NCBI GenBank assembly: GCA_947645195.1
Contig: CANSGD010001031.1
Coordinates: forward strand, 620,001 to 684,000
DNA from: Patellifolia procumbens
Lineage: Eukaryota > Streptophyta > Magnoliopsida > Caryophyllales > Amaranthaceae
Direction of reading: 5' to 3'
DNA: 64,000 nucleotides
In this document: positions 45,101 through 55,979 of the stretch, piece by piece
How positions within the stretch are numbered: position 1 is the stretch's first letter
Layout: each line of letters begins with the position of its first letter
The notes under the pieces: model-generated
Told to the model about the DNA's origin: nothing
The model's input: the letters and a program-made list of their open reading frames with translations, nothing else
Database searches by the model: none
Position numbers and translations under genes: made by a program

Positions 45101-46446
45101 TGTAGCGGAAGGTTATGAGGCATCTTGACGGTCTCGAGATAGTATTCGAACCCCGTTGTGAAGAAGAAATGTGCAAAAGACTTGGCGTCTGAAGCCAAGT
45201 AGAAGCAAGGAAGAAAGAAGACTCGCCCGATCGGGTCGGGCAACCACTGCCCGATCGGGTTTGAGTAAAATGGCCAAAAGTTCAGATTTTCCGCCCGATC
45301 GGGTGGACTTGCCCGATCCCGTCGGGCGGACTTTTACTTAGCCAAACTTGCTGATGTCTGAGAGCACTGAGGAAGACATCCACCCGATGCCATCGGGTGG
45401 ACTTGCCCGATCGGGTGCTAGGGTTGCGGCCCCGATCGGGTGGATGTTGCCCGATCTCATCGGGTGAAGCCTTATTTGCTGATGCCGCCCGATCGGGTAG
45501 ACGACACGGGGACGCGATTTTTCGTTATTTCCCCACTCTATCTTATTATTTTCTTAGGGACTATAAATACTTTTTAGGTTGTTTTTATTTGTATCTTTTA
45601 TTCTATTGAACATTTAGAGAGCTTCTAGCCTAGTTTTTCATTGCTTTCCATTGTAGAAGAGATTCAAGTACTATTTCAATTCAATTAAAGTTCCCGCTTT
45701 CCGTCAATTTGGTAATCATCTTTCTTATTGCTTTATTCTTATCTCTCAATTGCTTTAGTTTAATTGCTTATTATTCAATTAGTTCATGATGCAATTCTTA
45801 GGGTTTTCAATTAGATTTGTTATTGTCAATTCAATCATGTCTGAGTAGTTCTCTTTCTAGGGTGTTAGATAAGGAAGCCATGTTTATACCATGATTGTTA
45901 TTTAGACTTCTATTGATTCCTAGGGCTTGATTAGAGTGATTGTGGTGTGGTTTGTTCTTAATTAGTGATTAATGTTAGTGGCCAATTTCATTGATTGCTT
46001 GTGGTTAATAGTTGTTTGCACAGATCCGTCTTACGACTAGAGGCCTAGAACACATCAGTAGTTCGGATTACGTTAATGAACATGCGGCGTATGTTGAACT
46101 ATGAGCGTTGAGTCTTAACCATAGCTCAACACATGCTCTAATCCCTCGACTCTTGACCAAGGTTTTGATAGTAGTTGACCTTGTTTGATTGGTATAAGTA
46201 TGGTGGACCGACCTAATACCCTAGGCTTTTATTCCATAGTTAATTCCTCTGTTTAATTCGTCTTCCTTAGTTTAATCATTAGTTTAGTTAACTCTTCCCT
46301 GTTTTCATCTGAAGAAGTTAGTTGATTGAATATAAATTTAGAAACTCTGTCTCCCTGCGGATTCGACCCTGCTTCCACTGACTACCTTAGTTAGAGGACC
46401 GTAGGTTTATCTTTGAATAGGTGATACGACTAAATCCTATCACACA
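45101..46446 (+). repeat. Probable solo LTR, Athila-like Gypsy
   Basis: It starts TGTAGCGGAAGG and ends CCTATCACA. It contains an ACTATAAATAC promoter box at about 45560 and, near its end, CTCCCTGCGGATTCGACCCTG, a phrase typical of the end of Athila-type LTRs. The length of about 1.35 kb also fits Athila. The flanks CACGC (left) and CACTC or CTCGC (right) agree at 4 of 5. No PBS or internal genes adjoin it, so it looks like a solo LTR. Confidence 0.55.
45229..45500. repeat. Cluster of CCCGATCGGG palindromes
   Basis: Six exact copies of the 10-bp palindrome CCCGATCGGG, and three variants with 3-4 bp inserted at the centre (such as CCCGATGCCATCGGG), occur within about 270 bp. They lie in the U3-like part of the LTR, upstream of its TATA-like box. 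Confidence 0.9.
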
Positions 46447-46661
46447 CTCGCCCCCATCACCCACGGCGGGTACCATTTTCATCCCCATTCCCACCCCATC
46501 ACCCGCGAAGCCTTCCCCCATCTCCGCCTAACTGGGGCGGATGCGGGGCGGATCTCCACGAAACCCGCCCCACTGACATCCCTAACTACAATCACTATAG
46601 GCTGAAGTAAAGTTCCTTGTTACAAAAGTTAGGCTAACCACTTTCTTTCTTACCTGTCTTA

Positions 46662-46818
46662 AGGTCTGTCTATCCAATTTATTTTCAATCCTTACAAGTT
46701 TTAATAAGTTCAGATAAGTTCAGATAAATTCAGATAAGGTCGAATAAACCGAATAAAGTTTAATAAGTTCACTTCAAATAAGTTCAGATAAGTAAAAATA
46801 AATTGTAAAAAATGGACT
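46662..46818. mobile_element. Harbinger-like MITE (degenerate)
   Basis: GGTCTGTCTATCCAATTTA and TAAATTGTAAAAAATGGAC are imperfect inverted ends. The interior has six or more AATAAGTTCAGAT-type units. It is textually close to the intronic MITE at 38726-39051. The target site is unclear. Confidence 0.5.
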
Positions 46819-47277
46819 TTTATAGGTCTGTTCACTTTCCTGCCTTTAAAAGGTTGAATATTGTCAATTTGATATTCAATGGAAAGTGAAATTAAATAAA
46901 ATAAGACAACTTTTCTTCTTTTTGAGATTGGCCGCCCCCATTTTATAATGAGCCGAAAACACAGAAAAAGAGGAACACCGCACTCTCGCGCATTTTTCTC
47001 GTTTTTAATGGTTAATTCCAAGGTTTATGTTGGGTTTGCTTGTGACAAAAAAATCAGAAGAAAAAGATTGCAATTTCAAAAGGCTAGATTATGACTCTAT
47101 GAGAGGCCTTCTGATGCCCATTTTAATTCTTCAGATCTTGCATTTGTGATTCTTAGCCCAATTGCAATTGATAAACTTTATTGGATTTGTACATCTAGAT
47201 ATGTATTGAAGGAGAGTGTGACCGTACATAAACTCATATGAAGTTCCATTCTAAAATCGATTGGTGATAAGTTTCAA

Positions 47278-47546
47278 CAGGGGTGAAGCCACATGGGGCT
47301 GGCAGAGGCTCGACCCCCACGATCAATGTTGTAACCCTTATATTTTTTAATAGGCTTCTATAAACTTTTAGGATAAATGCTAGTAAACTACATTAAATAG
47401 CACTAATGCTCTTGATCTAGTGGTAGATAGACATATAACTTTTACACAAGAGGGCGCGAGTTCAAGGATGTGTAGTGGCATAGATGTGTTTTTTTGCCTT
47501 TTATTTTCTTAGCCCCGTGACCTTTTAAATCCTGACTTCGCTCCTG
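47278..47546. mobile_element. hAT-type MITE with tRNA-like core
   Basis: The ends CAGGGGTGAAGCC and GACTTCGCTCCTG are imperfect inverted repeats of the CAGGGGCGGAGCC type. The core at about 47405-47470 reads CTTGATCTAGTGGTAGA...GGGCGCGAGTTCAAGG, which resembles tRNA A and B boxes. No matching 8-bp flanks were found. Confidence 0.5.
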
Positions 47547-47650
47547 TATATAAGTCACGTATTCCAATTAAGCTATATATATATAACTTGACCTGTTTCA
47601 TGATATGAAATTATACGAAGTTGTAGATGTGGGGAAATACTCCGTATTTT

Positions 47651-47968
47651 AGGTGGTCGTTTGGTATACATGGGAAGTCAAAATTCCCATGAAATTGCAA
47701 TTCATAGGAAATAAATATCTACATCAAATTCATGGAAATTTGATTGAATTGTTTGGTTGACAATGGGGGAATTAAATTCCCATGGGAAATTCTACTTACC
47801 TAGAGGGACCTAGGTAAGTAATTTCCTCCATTTTGTGGGAACTCAAAATTCCTAAGAATTTCTAATTCCTCCATTTTGCTATTTTGTTGTCAACCGAACA
47901 ACTCACCATATTTCCAATTCCTAGGAATTTTCATTTCTCATGATTTCTCATGTCAACCAAACAACCTC
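47651..47968. mobile_element. MITE with AGGTGGTCGTTTGGT ends
   Basis: The left end AGGTGGTCGTTTGGT is inverted at the right as ACCAAACAACCTCT. The interior is full of AATTCCCATG/CATGGGAAT and AATTCCTAGG foldbacks. It has no coding capacity. A hAT-like origin is likely, but the target duplication is not clear. Confidence 0.6.
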
Positions 47969-49172
47969 TAGAACTGGTTAGAAAAAGGGGGGCAAATGTA
48001 AGGAAAAAATTATAAAGGATAAAAAAGAAACAGGAAGATGAGATAAGGAAGATGAGATAGTTGAGTATTTAAGCTTATCTTCGTATTCAATTTGGAAAAG
48101 TCCCTGTCAAAAAAAAGTCAACAGTGTAATTTTTTTTTGAAATTAATGAAATCGTTATTATACATGTAAGTCTTATGGTAGACGGTCTACCTATATATGT
48201 TTATAGATAGGCTGATTGTAAAATCAAAACGTTTTAACTTATAACAATTATGTTTTACCTTATAATCTAGCCTTGAAATGTTTTTACTTTAAAGTGTTAT
48301 TTAAAAACCTTAAACCTTTAAGTTTACTTAAACTGTTATACCGTCTATCCAATTTCTCATGGATAAAACAGTCTAACACAAGTTTTGGTATTATTATAAT
48401 TCAAATAGTGACTTCTTCTTTTAGCATGGATACCTCTTGGCTAGGGGTGATCATAGACCAAGCTGAATCAAACCGTTACATGGTTCGAGGTTTGGTTGAA
48501 AGAGTGAGTTTAAGGTCAAACTCAAACTCACTACAAATTTAAAATCCTTGTTCAAGATTGGTCTTATACTAATAAGAGTTTGAGCTGAACTTGACTCGAT
48601 AAACCATGCATGTTTCAAGAATAAGTATAATTCAATACTAATTACATTAATAATAAACGACTACATACCAGTACTCAACTTAATTACTTGCGCTTGCAAG
48701 ACCTTCTATCAGTTATTATTTCCGGGAGTATGAAGTGCAATATGCTCACTGTTAATGCGCTGTTGTTTTAACCTTATTACCTTTTCACTATTGGTTTTTT
48801 CGTTATGAGTTTGAATTTTATGCATATTATTAATGAGTGTAATAAGATCGATTTTTTTAATGAATTGTATGTCCTTTTAGCTTGAAACGCCTATGCTTCC
48901 GAAAACACGAGACACAATTACATTATGAAGGCGGGATATAGTTTACTATTGAATTATCATATGATGGAAAAAGCCATCGATTAAGTAAAATACCTAAGGG
49001 TTGAGTATAGTGGCAGGTCTGGGCACTCATCAGGACTGAAAAATGGTTGTTGGATGTAGCTGATGAACTTGGTTATTGGGCCAGTGGTTCTTTTCTCAAT
49101 CAAGCGAGCCAATCAGGCGTTTTAATATGACTATCATAAGTTTTTTATATCACTATTGACCTGGTTATTTCC

Positions 49173-49246
49173 TTTAACAAAATAGGACATTACCGGCAAT
49201 AAACATGTAACAAAAATTACTGACGGTAATGTCCTATCTTGTTAAA
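49173..49246. repeat. Hairpin with 23-nt arms
   Basis: TTTAACAAAATAGGACATTA plus CCG is inverted at 49224-49246 with one mismatch, around a 28-nt loop. A third, weaker copy (GGAATGTAATGTCTTATTATG) follows at about 49263-49283. Confidence 0.7.
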
Positions 49247-51766
49247 TGGTATACCCAATTAAGGAATGTAATGTCTTATTATGTTGAAAGACATAAACCT
49301 AGTTAAGCCCTTATGATGGTCGTTTGAAAAATGAGCAACATACATAAAATCATTCACGACTCCAATTTATGAATTTGATGTGCAAAAATGCATTATGTCT
49401 TGAATATAGGTAAAATTGATTTACTTGCCCCAATCCCTAAAATTCAAAAAGAACTGATCACCTGTAAAACAATTTACTAACTCCGCTTCATAACTTCTAT
49501 TTTTATGTTGTTCGATAATTGAACTGGAAAAAAAAAACTATAAAAAAGAAAATAAATAGTCAATCCCATGATACAACTTCTATTACAAAAGGTCCAAAAA
49601 GAAAATAAATAATCAATCCCATGAATCATCTATTACCATACACTCGTATGCCATAAATATAGTACAATCAAAGCTATTATCATTCATTATTCAAAGCAAA
49701 ATTCATACAATAGAAAGTGTTTCAATCAAACAAATAAGAATAAAAAAACTTTAGGTGCATCATAGTCTCAAGTCCGACACATATTGAATACACTCATCTC
49801 ATAACATCGATAGTATAATAAAAGAGTATTGTTGGCTGTGGCATTACTGCCTTGAATACACTCATCTCTATTATCATTCATTATTGCCTTCCTCGCGGAC
49901 CTCACACTAGTTTGGCGAGAGGACTTGTTCTAAGTTTTTTTTGGAATGCGCATAACAAAAGAATCTACTATGGGATTGGGTCACTTTGATATTTTTATTC
50001 CAAGTTGAGTTATAGAGCTCAAATGCTTGGCCATTCGTTTTTTTTTTTTTTTTTTTTGGCAATTTTGGCCATTCGTTATTGAATGGTTCTTTTCGACACA
50101 ATAAATGATTAGTTATTAGATGTATAAAAAAACTATATAGAAGTGGCTAGAAAGAGGAGGCGAGGATGTAAGAGAAAAAAGAACAGAAAAATGAGGTAAG
50201 GAGATCTAGTTCAAAAAGTTTAAGTATTTAAGTTTATCTACACATTTAACGAGAAAAAATGTCAGATCTCCTCAATGATGTGGTTTTATTATGTTAGAAT
50301 TTTATTTATTTCATTTTGATATGTATTTGCTAGTTTTGACTTCTACTGTAAGTGTTATATGACTTCAGATTGATGAATGGATTCCTATTTCAAAAAAAAT
50401 CTTTACGTTAAATAAGGAAAAAATCAAATATTTAAATTTTTCAATAATAGAAAAAGAATATATCTAGTTTTAAAAAAGTTGCTCACAAATCGAGTAGAAT
50501 TGAATTATTAAATGGCTTGATTTTGTTTGACTTAAACTTATCGAGTCCGAGCTTAAACTCAAACTCGATGTTAACTTTAGATCATTGTTTCAATATGGCT
50601 TGATAATGACATAGTGTATTTACAATTTGAGCTTGAGGGTGTACTCGAACTTGTCTCAATACACTTTTTTCTTGAAATAAGTACATTAAATGCTAACAAT
50701 AGTACTAGTACTACTCAATTGGTATTCAACTTGGCAATTTATCTTTTTATAACTAAATTGAAAACTTAGGCTTTTCCGCGGAGGATATATAATTATCTCG
50801 TAATTTATTTTTGGAAAATGCATATATTCTTAATTATCAAGCTCATAAAGCACACAAAATTGACTTTGAGTCTGAACTTTGATGAAGTCGATTCTGATTT
50901 ATTCACAAACAATTTTATTCATGTCCACCCTAGCTGATTCCGACTTTTGATATATCTCTCTCTCTCCCGCAATTTGACATCTTTACAAAGGAATATGCAC
51001 CGTTCATCAATTACAAGCTGAGGGACTTTTTTTTATTTACAAAAATACCCAGTTAGAGACATACGATTTACTGGTCAACTTATCTAACTTAATATGTTGA
51101 AAATTTTGAAGTAAGGAAAAGGATAAGAGAATATTATTACATGAAATTCCTTACTATGGTTTAATCCCATAGCATTAAATTCATAAGGAGCATCCATAGA
51201 CGCCTACTACTAGATCAAGCCGATTGCATAAAATAGTTCATATGAACATACAATATAATACATTTTGACTCCTAACTATTCATTTTTTTAGAAAAAATTG
51301 ACTAGTATAAATGAGTAAAATGTAAACCATACCAATAAAAATAGATACAGTGGATTAGTGATAACGAGTTAGAAAATTTGGCATCTAAAGCACTAAAAAA
51401 GAAAGAAAATATGACATTTCTAAATGAAATTCCCATTCAACATCATTGGGAAGTTTTTTTTTTTCATTCATGTTTGAAATTTAGATTTTCTGAATTTTCA
51501 ACTTTGACAATATGACTACTATCTACCCTGGAGATAACTAATGGGCTTATTCAAGCCCAAGATAATCCCATTTGAACTAGTCCACCTAGCAATTGCTCAA
51601 ACTCCCAGCCCTGCTGGTGGTTAAACTTCTTAAGCCCAGTAGCGCAATACAATAGGGCCAACCTGATTTGCCGGGCTACTTTTATACAAGTGGTTCATCT
51701 AAACCAGCCCGATTTTGAATTGTCTGAATAATGTAAACTAGCACCATGTCATGACTCACAAGCAAG

Positions 51767-51845
51767 GAGGGTGAGACATAGCTCAGTTAATTATAGCATC
51801 TCTCTCTATTCTATGAGGTACTGAGATCGATTCTTATACACCAAG
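51767..51845 (+). repeat. tRNA-derived SINE-like head
   Basis: TAGCTCAGTTAATTATAGC (51779-51797) resembles a tRNA A box, and GAGATCGATTC (51823-51833) a B box, with about 30 bp between them. This is the spacing of an internal Pol III promoter. It does not form a full tRNA cloverleaf. The tail and target duplication were not found. Confidence 0.4.
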
Positions 51846-52259
51846 AAAAACCATGGCATGATGTATCCGCATATCTCATAAGTATGTAACCAAAGAATAT
51901 AACCAAACCATAAAAAAGGACGCTAAAACGGAGGAAGTATATTATCAATATTCAATATCCATCAATAAGAAATTTCATGTAACTATGTCCGTGAACAACT
52001 ACCAAGTAATAGCACACAGACAACTGATAGAACTGAAAAAATGATTTAAAGAGTGCACAATGTTACATCTCTGCACTAATTTTGTCTCTGGAAATAATCA
52101 AAAACCATTTTTGGACCCTTTTCTTTTGTTAAAATGAATAAAGGACTTTAAAGCAACAATGTTGATCACAAATAAGCAGCAACAAAGTAGAGTTCCCGAA
52201 TTAAAGCGACGAACAAGATCAAGTGAGGAAACAATATATAATCGTAAAGTGATGGTGTT

Positions 52260-55200
52260 TTAAATTGCTCGGGCTTTGATGATATCGAAGCTCATCTCAC
52301 TTGGATCTGTGGCCTGTAATTCAACTTGAATACCGTCAAGCTCTCTCTTGAACCTGTCCTTTGAGCTTGCATACACCATCTTCATTCTCACCCTTGATGT
52401 GTCTGGAGACCTATCAACAGCATTATATTGTGCTTAAATGTCGATAAACTAGTAAATATTTGGTCACGAAATACAACTAAAGTTAAGCAAAATACGTAAA
52501 AAGTTATTGTTTCTTTGAATGCCTATTAACATTTTTTGCACACCTTGTGTAGATTTGAATGTTTTTTGTTATAGCGAAATGACATTCTAATTGTGTCAAG
52601 CCGTCTGATACAAGAAATTGTTTAGTAATAACAATAGAAAAGACCTTTAATACTCCATTTGGCCCGTTGTTCATGATTTAAGATATTCAAACATAAATAT
52701 ATTTGGTGTAATTGAGACCGAGTATATAGTCCTAGTCTTAAATTCGATTACAATCGATTCCAAAAAGTGAAACCAAAACTAACAATTCTACTATTGAGTT
52801 CCTATTTAACTTACGTTATGTTTTTTATATTGAAGTAGTTGCCGAAAGAAAATATGCTCGTCATTTCAATCAAAATCTAACATATGTATATATACAAGTA
52901 GAGGTGGCCATTGGGCGGGTTAGTCCTGACCCAGCTCTGAACCGATCCGGCGAAAAATCGGTCCGGCCCTAAACCGGAAAAAATCAACCCTGAACCGGCC
53001 CGGCCCAGTCAAAGAACTGGTTCAGTTTAGGTTCATGTTTTCAAATTTCAGAACCGATCCTAGCCCTGAACCGACCCTGACCCGACCCGTAAACCAGCCC
53101 GCTCTGGAACCGGCCCATTCTTAAATTTTTCCTTGAACCGTCACTAAAACCCTATGCCATAAATTTAAATCTTAAACCGTAACCTTATACCATGTACCCT
53201 AAACCCTATACCCTAATTAAAATCATAAAAATTATGATTATTCTTATGAATGACTAGTGGACTGGTGAAGTATAAATTATGATTAAGATTTTGATAAATG
53301 AATTATAATATGATTATGATTTATGATCTATGAAATTGAACTATGGTTATGATAAATAAACTTTAATTATAATTATGATTAATAAACTATAAACTATGTT
53401 TATGATTATGATTAATAAACTATAATATACGAAAATACGATTATGATTATGATTAATGCGTATTTGTTATTGGGAGTTGCGAATGGTGAAATTTCTATAT
53501 GAAATTAGTATTTGATTTACTTTATGAGTTATTATTCATAAGAATTATCCTTTTTAAAAAATAAAAAAATGATTTTTACTTAAGGTGCATTTCCAATATG
53601 AAAAAAAATATATAAAAAAAGTTTTATTAAAAAATGAAATAACCCTGAACTGGCACTGAACGAGCCCTAAACAACACTAAATCTAGCCCTGAATCGACCC
53701 GGACCCTGGCACTGAACCGACCTGAACCGGCACTGAATCGTTCCTGAACCGCCCCTGAATCGGTTCAGGTTCAGAAAAACATAACCCGACCCAGCCCTAA
53801 ACCGGCCCGGGGTTGTCTTAGGGCTGGGTCAGGGCCAAATTTTTGTGAACCGGCCTGTATATAACCCAGCACTGAACTGTCACAACCCGGCCCGTGGCCA
53901 TCTATATATACAAGTATATACTTAGCTATTAGGTAAATCCGGTTCCAACGAATACCTAGTGGATAACGGTCTAAAAAATGAGAACCGGAATCGATTATAA
54001 GTTTATAACCAAGTCCAATATTTCGGACCCAGACCTAGTTCAATATGGCAGTTTTCATCAGTATAAAGTAATAAAAGAAGAGAAAAAGAAAGATATACCA
54101 TGCAATGAAGAAGATCTTGCTCTTCTGGCAGTTCTCTTCAGTAGTAAAATCGAAATCGAAGACGGCATAACGACATTCATCAGCAGGCAAGGCGTTGGTA
54201 AAATCCTCATAGCTTTCCTCAGGACTTCCAACCTTATCAACCACAACTTGTTGTCCATCAATCCTAAAGGTGATGAATCGGTATGATCTTTTTGTTTTCA
54301 GCTCATGGAATTTCAGCTTACACTCATCATCCACAGCCATACCAGACGCAGCGTTCGCCTGTATTACAATGATTAATGAGCTTCGTACGATTTATTATGA
54401 ATAACCAAATATATGCATTATCAGTAACCTCCATGTACTCTTATTGGTACCTTCATAGAGCACCTCATACAACCTTGGTAAAGCTTATGGGTACTTCATA
54501 TTTAATGCATTATTAGTAATCTACATTGCACCATCAGCTAAAATTATGGCGCGTTACATAGAAGAAAATCTTATAGCTTAAATAGCTATACGTGATTTAA
54601 TAAAGATTACTTGATTCGTCCAAACACTTTTTGTCATGCTACCTATATCTCATAATGCAATAGTTTGATTTTTACACTTGTTTTAAATTTTAATGCATCT
54701 ATCATTCTTGCTCTATAAAAATAATTCTCACACCCTATCACTCAAACATTTAGTAAGAAATTATCTCAATAACTTTCATTATACCTACCTTTTATTATGT
54801 AATGATCAAACATCAACTTATCTCACATGATTATGTATCGTAATAGTTGTTTACACTATTAAGTAATAAGGAATAGAGCGAGTAAATGTATTCTTTTCCC
54901 GCTTGAGAAATATAAGAGTCTTTAGGAGACATAAAGATAGACTACAAATATATATCAAACACATGCACGATTTGAATGTATCGATGCATTTATCGTAAAC
55001 ATAGACTGAATCGCTATTGTCGATGTGAACTATTGCTTGTAGGTGTAGAACATAAAAAAAAATGACAACATAATCGTTCTTCGCCATTGAACTGCCTATG
55101 AAGTTAATAATATCTATTTCTTAGAATCATCAATTTATGAATTGAATGGTACAGTATATAATGTTGCTCTTTCACATTTGCCAAACTGTCTCCATATGAC

Positions 55201-55979
55201 TTTTAAGGGTGAGAAAGATGCGTTATTGATTTGGTCAAGCACGTAAGCAAGGTTCCCGTAACAAAGAACATTTCAACGTTGTTAGCAATTCTAATCACAA
55301 GATTTAAAAAAAAAGTCTTCCAAAATTGATCAAAATATCCCGTAATAAAATCTAGTTTGGCCAACATTTTGATCAACAATCAATATATGATATTATCCTA
55401 AGGAGATGGGTTCGATCTCTTTGATCCATCTTGAGTTTTTAAACATTCTATCTCGAGACAAACCTTTATTCTCCTACCCTAAAAATTGTTGTCTCACGTT
55501 AAGAATTCACCCTTATTAACTCTAAATATTTTATTGTGATTTTCTACTTCCTAAAAATTGTACTTCCACATCAAGAATCTACCTCCGACTATCTCTAGGT
55601 GATACCTTATCCTCCTTCCTAGAAATCGTACTTCCATATTAAAGAATCAACCCACTTCATTCACACATTCTATCAATCCATATCGAGGTAAATACTTATC
55701 CTCTTTCCTAGATATCGTACTTCCACATATAAGAATCATCCCGTGTCATTCACACATTCTATAAATCCATCTCGGGGTGAATATTTTCTCGATTCCTTAA
55801 GAACACCATTTCAAAAGATCAAACTGGCGGCCCGAAATCATGCATGGAAATGATCAAAAACAAATTGAAAAGTATGATCTTATTAACATTAACATGCATA
55901 TGATCAAATTACACCATCATTAATGTTTTCAATTACATGAATGTAACACAACACAAAAGAAAGATAATAAACGTACCAT
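52260..55979 (-). CDS. ADF: Actin-depolymerizing factor (ADF/cofilin), 137 aa, 3 exons
   Basis: ADF binds G- and F-actin, severs filaments and speeds turnover in the cytoplasm. Exon 1 coding is just the ATG at 55977-55979 (ATG/GTACGT), exon 2 is 54099-54358 and exon 3 is 52260-52410. They join in phase to 137 codons plus TAA. An intron directly after the start codon is typical of plant ADF genes. The protein shows ANAASGMAVDDECKLKF, with Ser6 as the usual phosphorylation site. It also has KTKRSYRFITFRIDGQQVVV, LPADECRYAVFDFDF, NCQKSKIFFIAW, then SPDTSRVRMKMVYASSKDRF and ELDGIQVELQATDP, the actin-binding long helix region. Nothing is missing. The 5' leader (about 55980-56100) is CT-rich. Both introns are about 1.6-1.7 kb, and intron 2 carries a hAT element. 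Confidence 0.95.
52899..53906. mobile_element. hAT-type element, 1008 bp, in ADF intron 2
   Basis: TAGAGGTGGCC and GGCCATCTATA are the inverted ends, flanked by an exact 8-bp duplication TATACAAG (52891-52898 and 53907-53914). Both sub-ends are filled with CCCTGAACCGGCC-type foldback text. The AT-rich middle (about 53220-53460) has GATTATGATTAATAAACTA repeats. No transposase frame is present. Confidence 0.85.

Larger units (their letters stand above)
44575..46592. mobile_element. GC-rich hAT-like element remnant split by an LTR insertion
   Basis: Two clusters of CCCCATCCCCGCCCC / GGGGCGGGGATGG text lie at 44575-44905 and 46449-46592. The right one ends CCCGCCCCACTGACATCCCTA, the inverted form of the TAGGGATGTCAGTGGGGCGGG end common in plant hAT MITEs. 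The left cluster is itself a foldback (arms about 44690-44755 and 44855-44900). A mutual origin, interrupted by the LTR at 45101-46446, is inferred. The left terminus was not located. Confidence 0.45.
47969..52259. other. Intergenic, no gene seen
   Basis: AT-rich with MITE scraps. CTAGGGGTGATCATAGACC (about 48440) and TGTCCACCCTAGCTG (about 50920) could be the ends of one decayed hAT element of about 2.5 kb. A 23-nt-arm hairpin and a SINE-like head are listed separately. A TTTT run at 50038-50058 is a homopolymer. Confidence 0.5.

Noticed and set aside
45117..45170. TTCGAACCCC motif like a tRNA B box
   Set aside because: There is no matching A box at the right spacing, and it lies inside the LTR-like sequence.
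53196..53215. ACCCTAAACCCTATACCCTAA, telomere-like text
   Set aside because: Only two or three degenerate units, inside the hAT element; not an interstitial telomere array.
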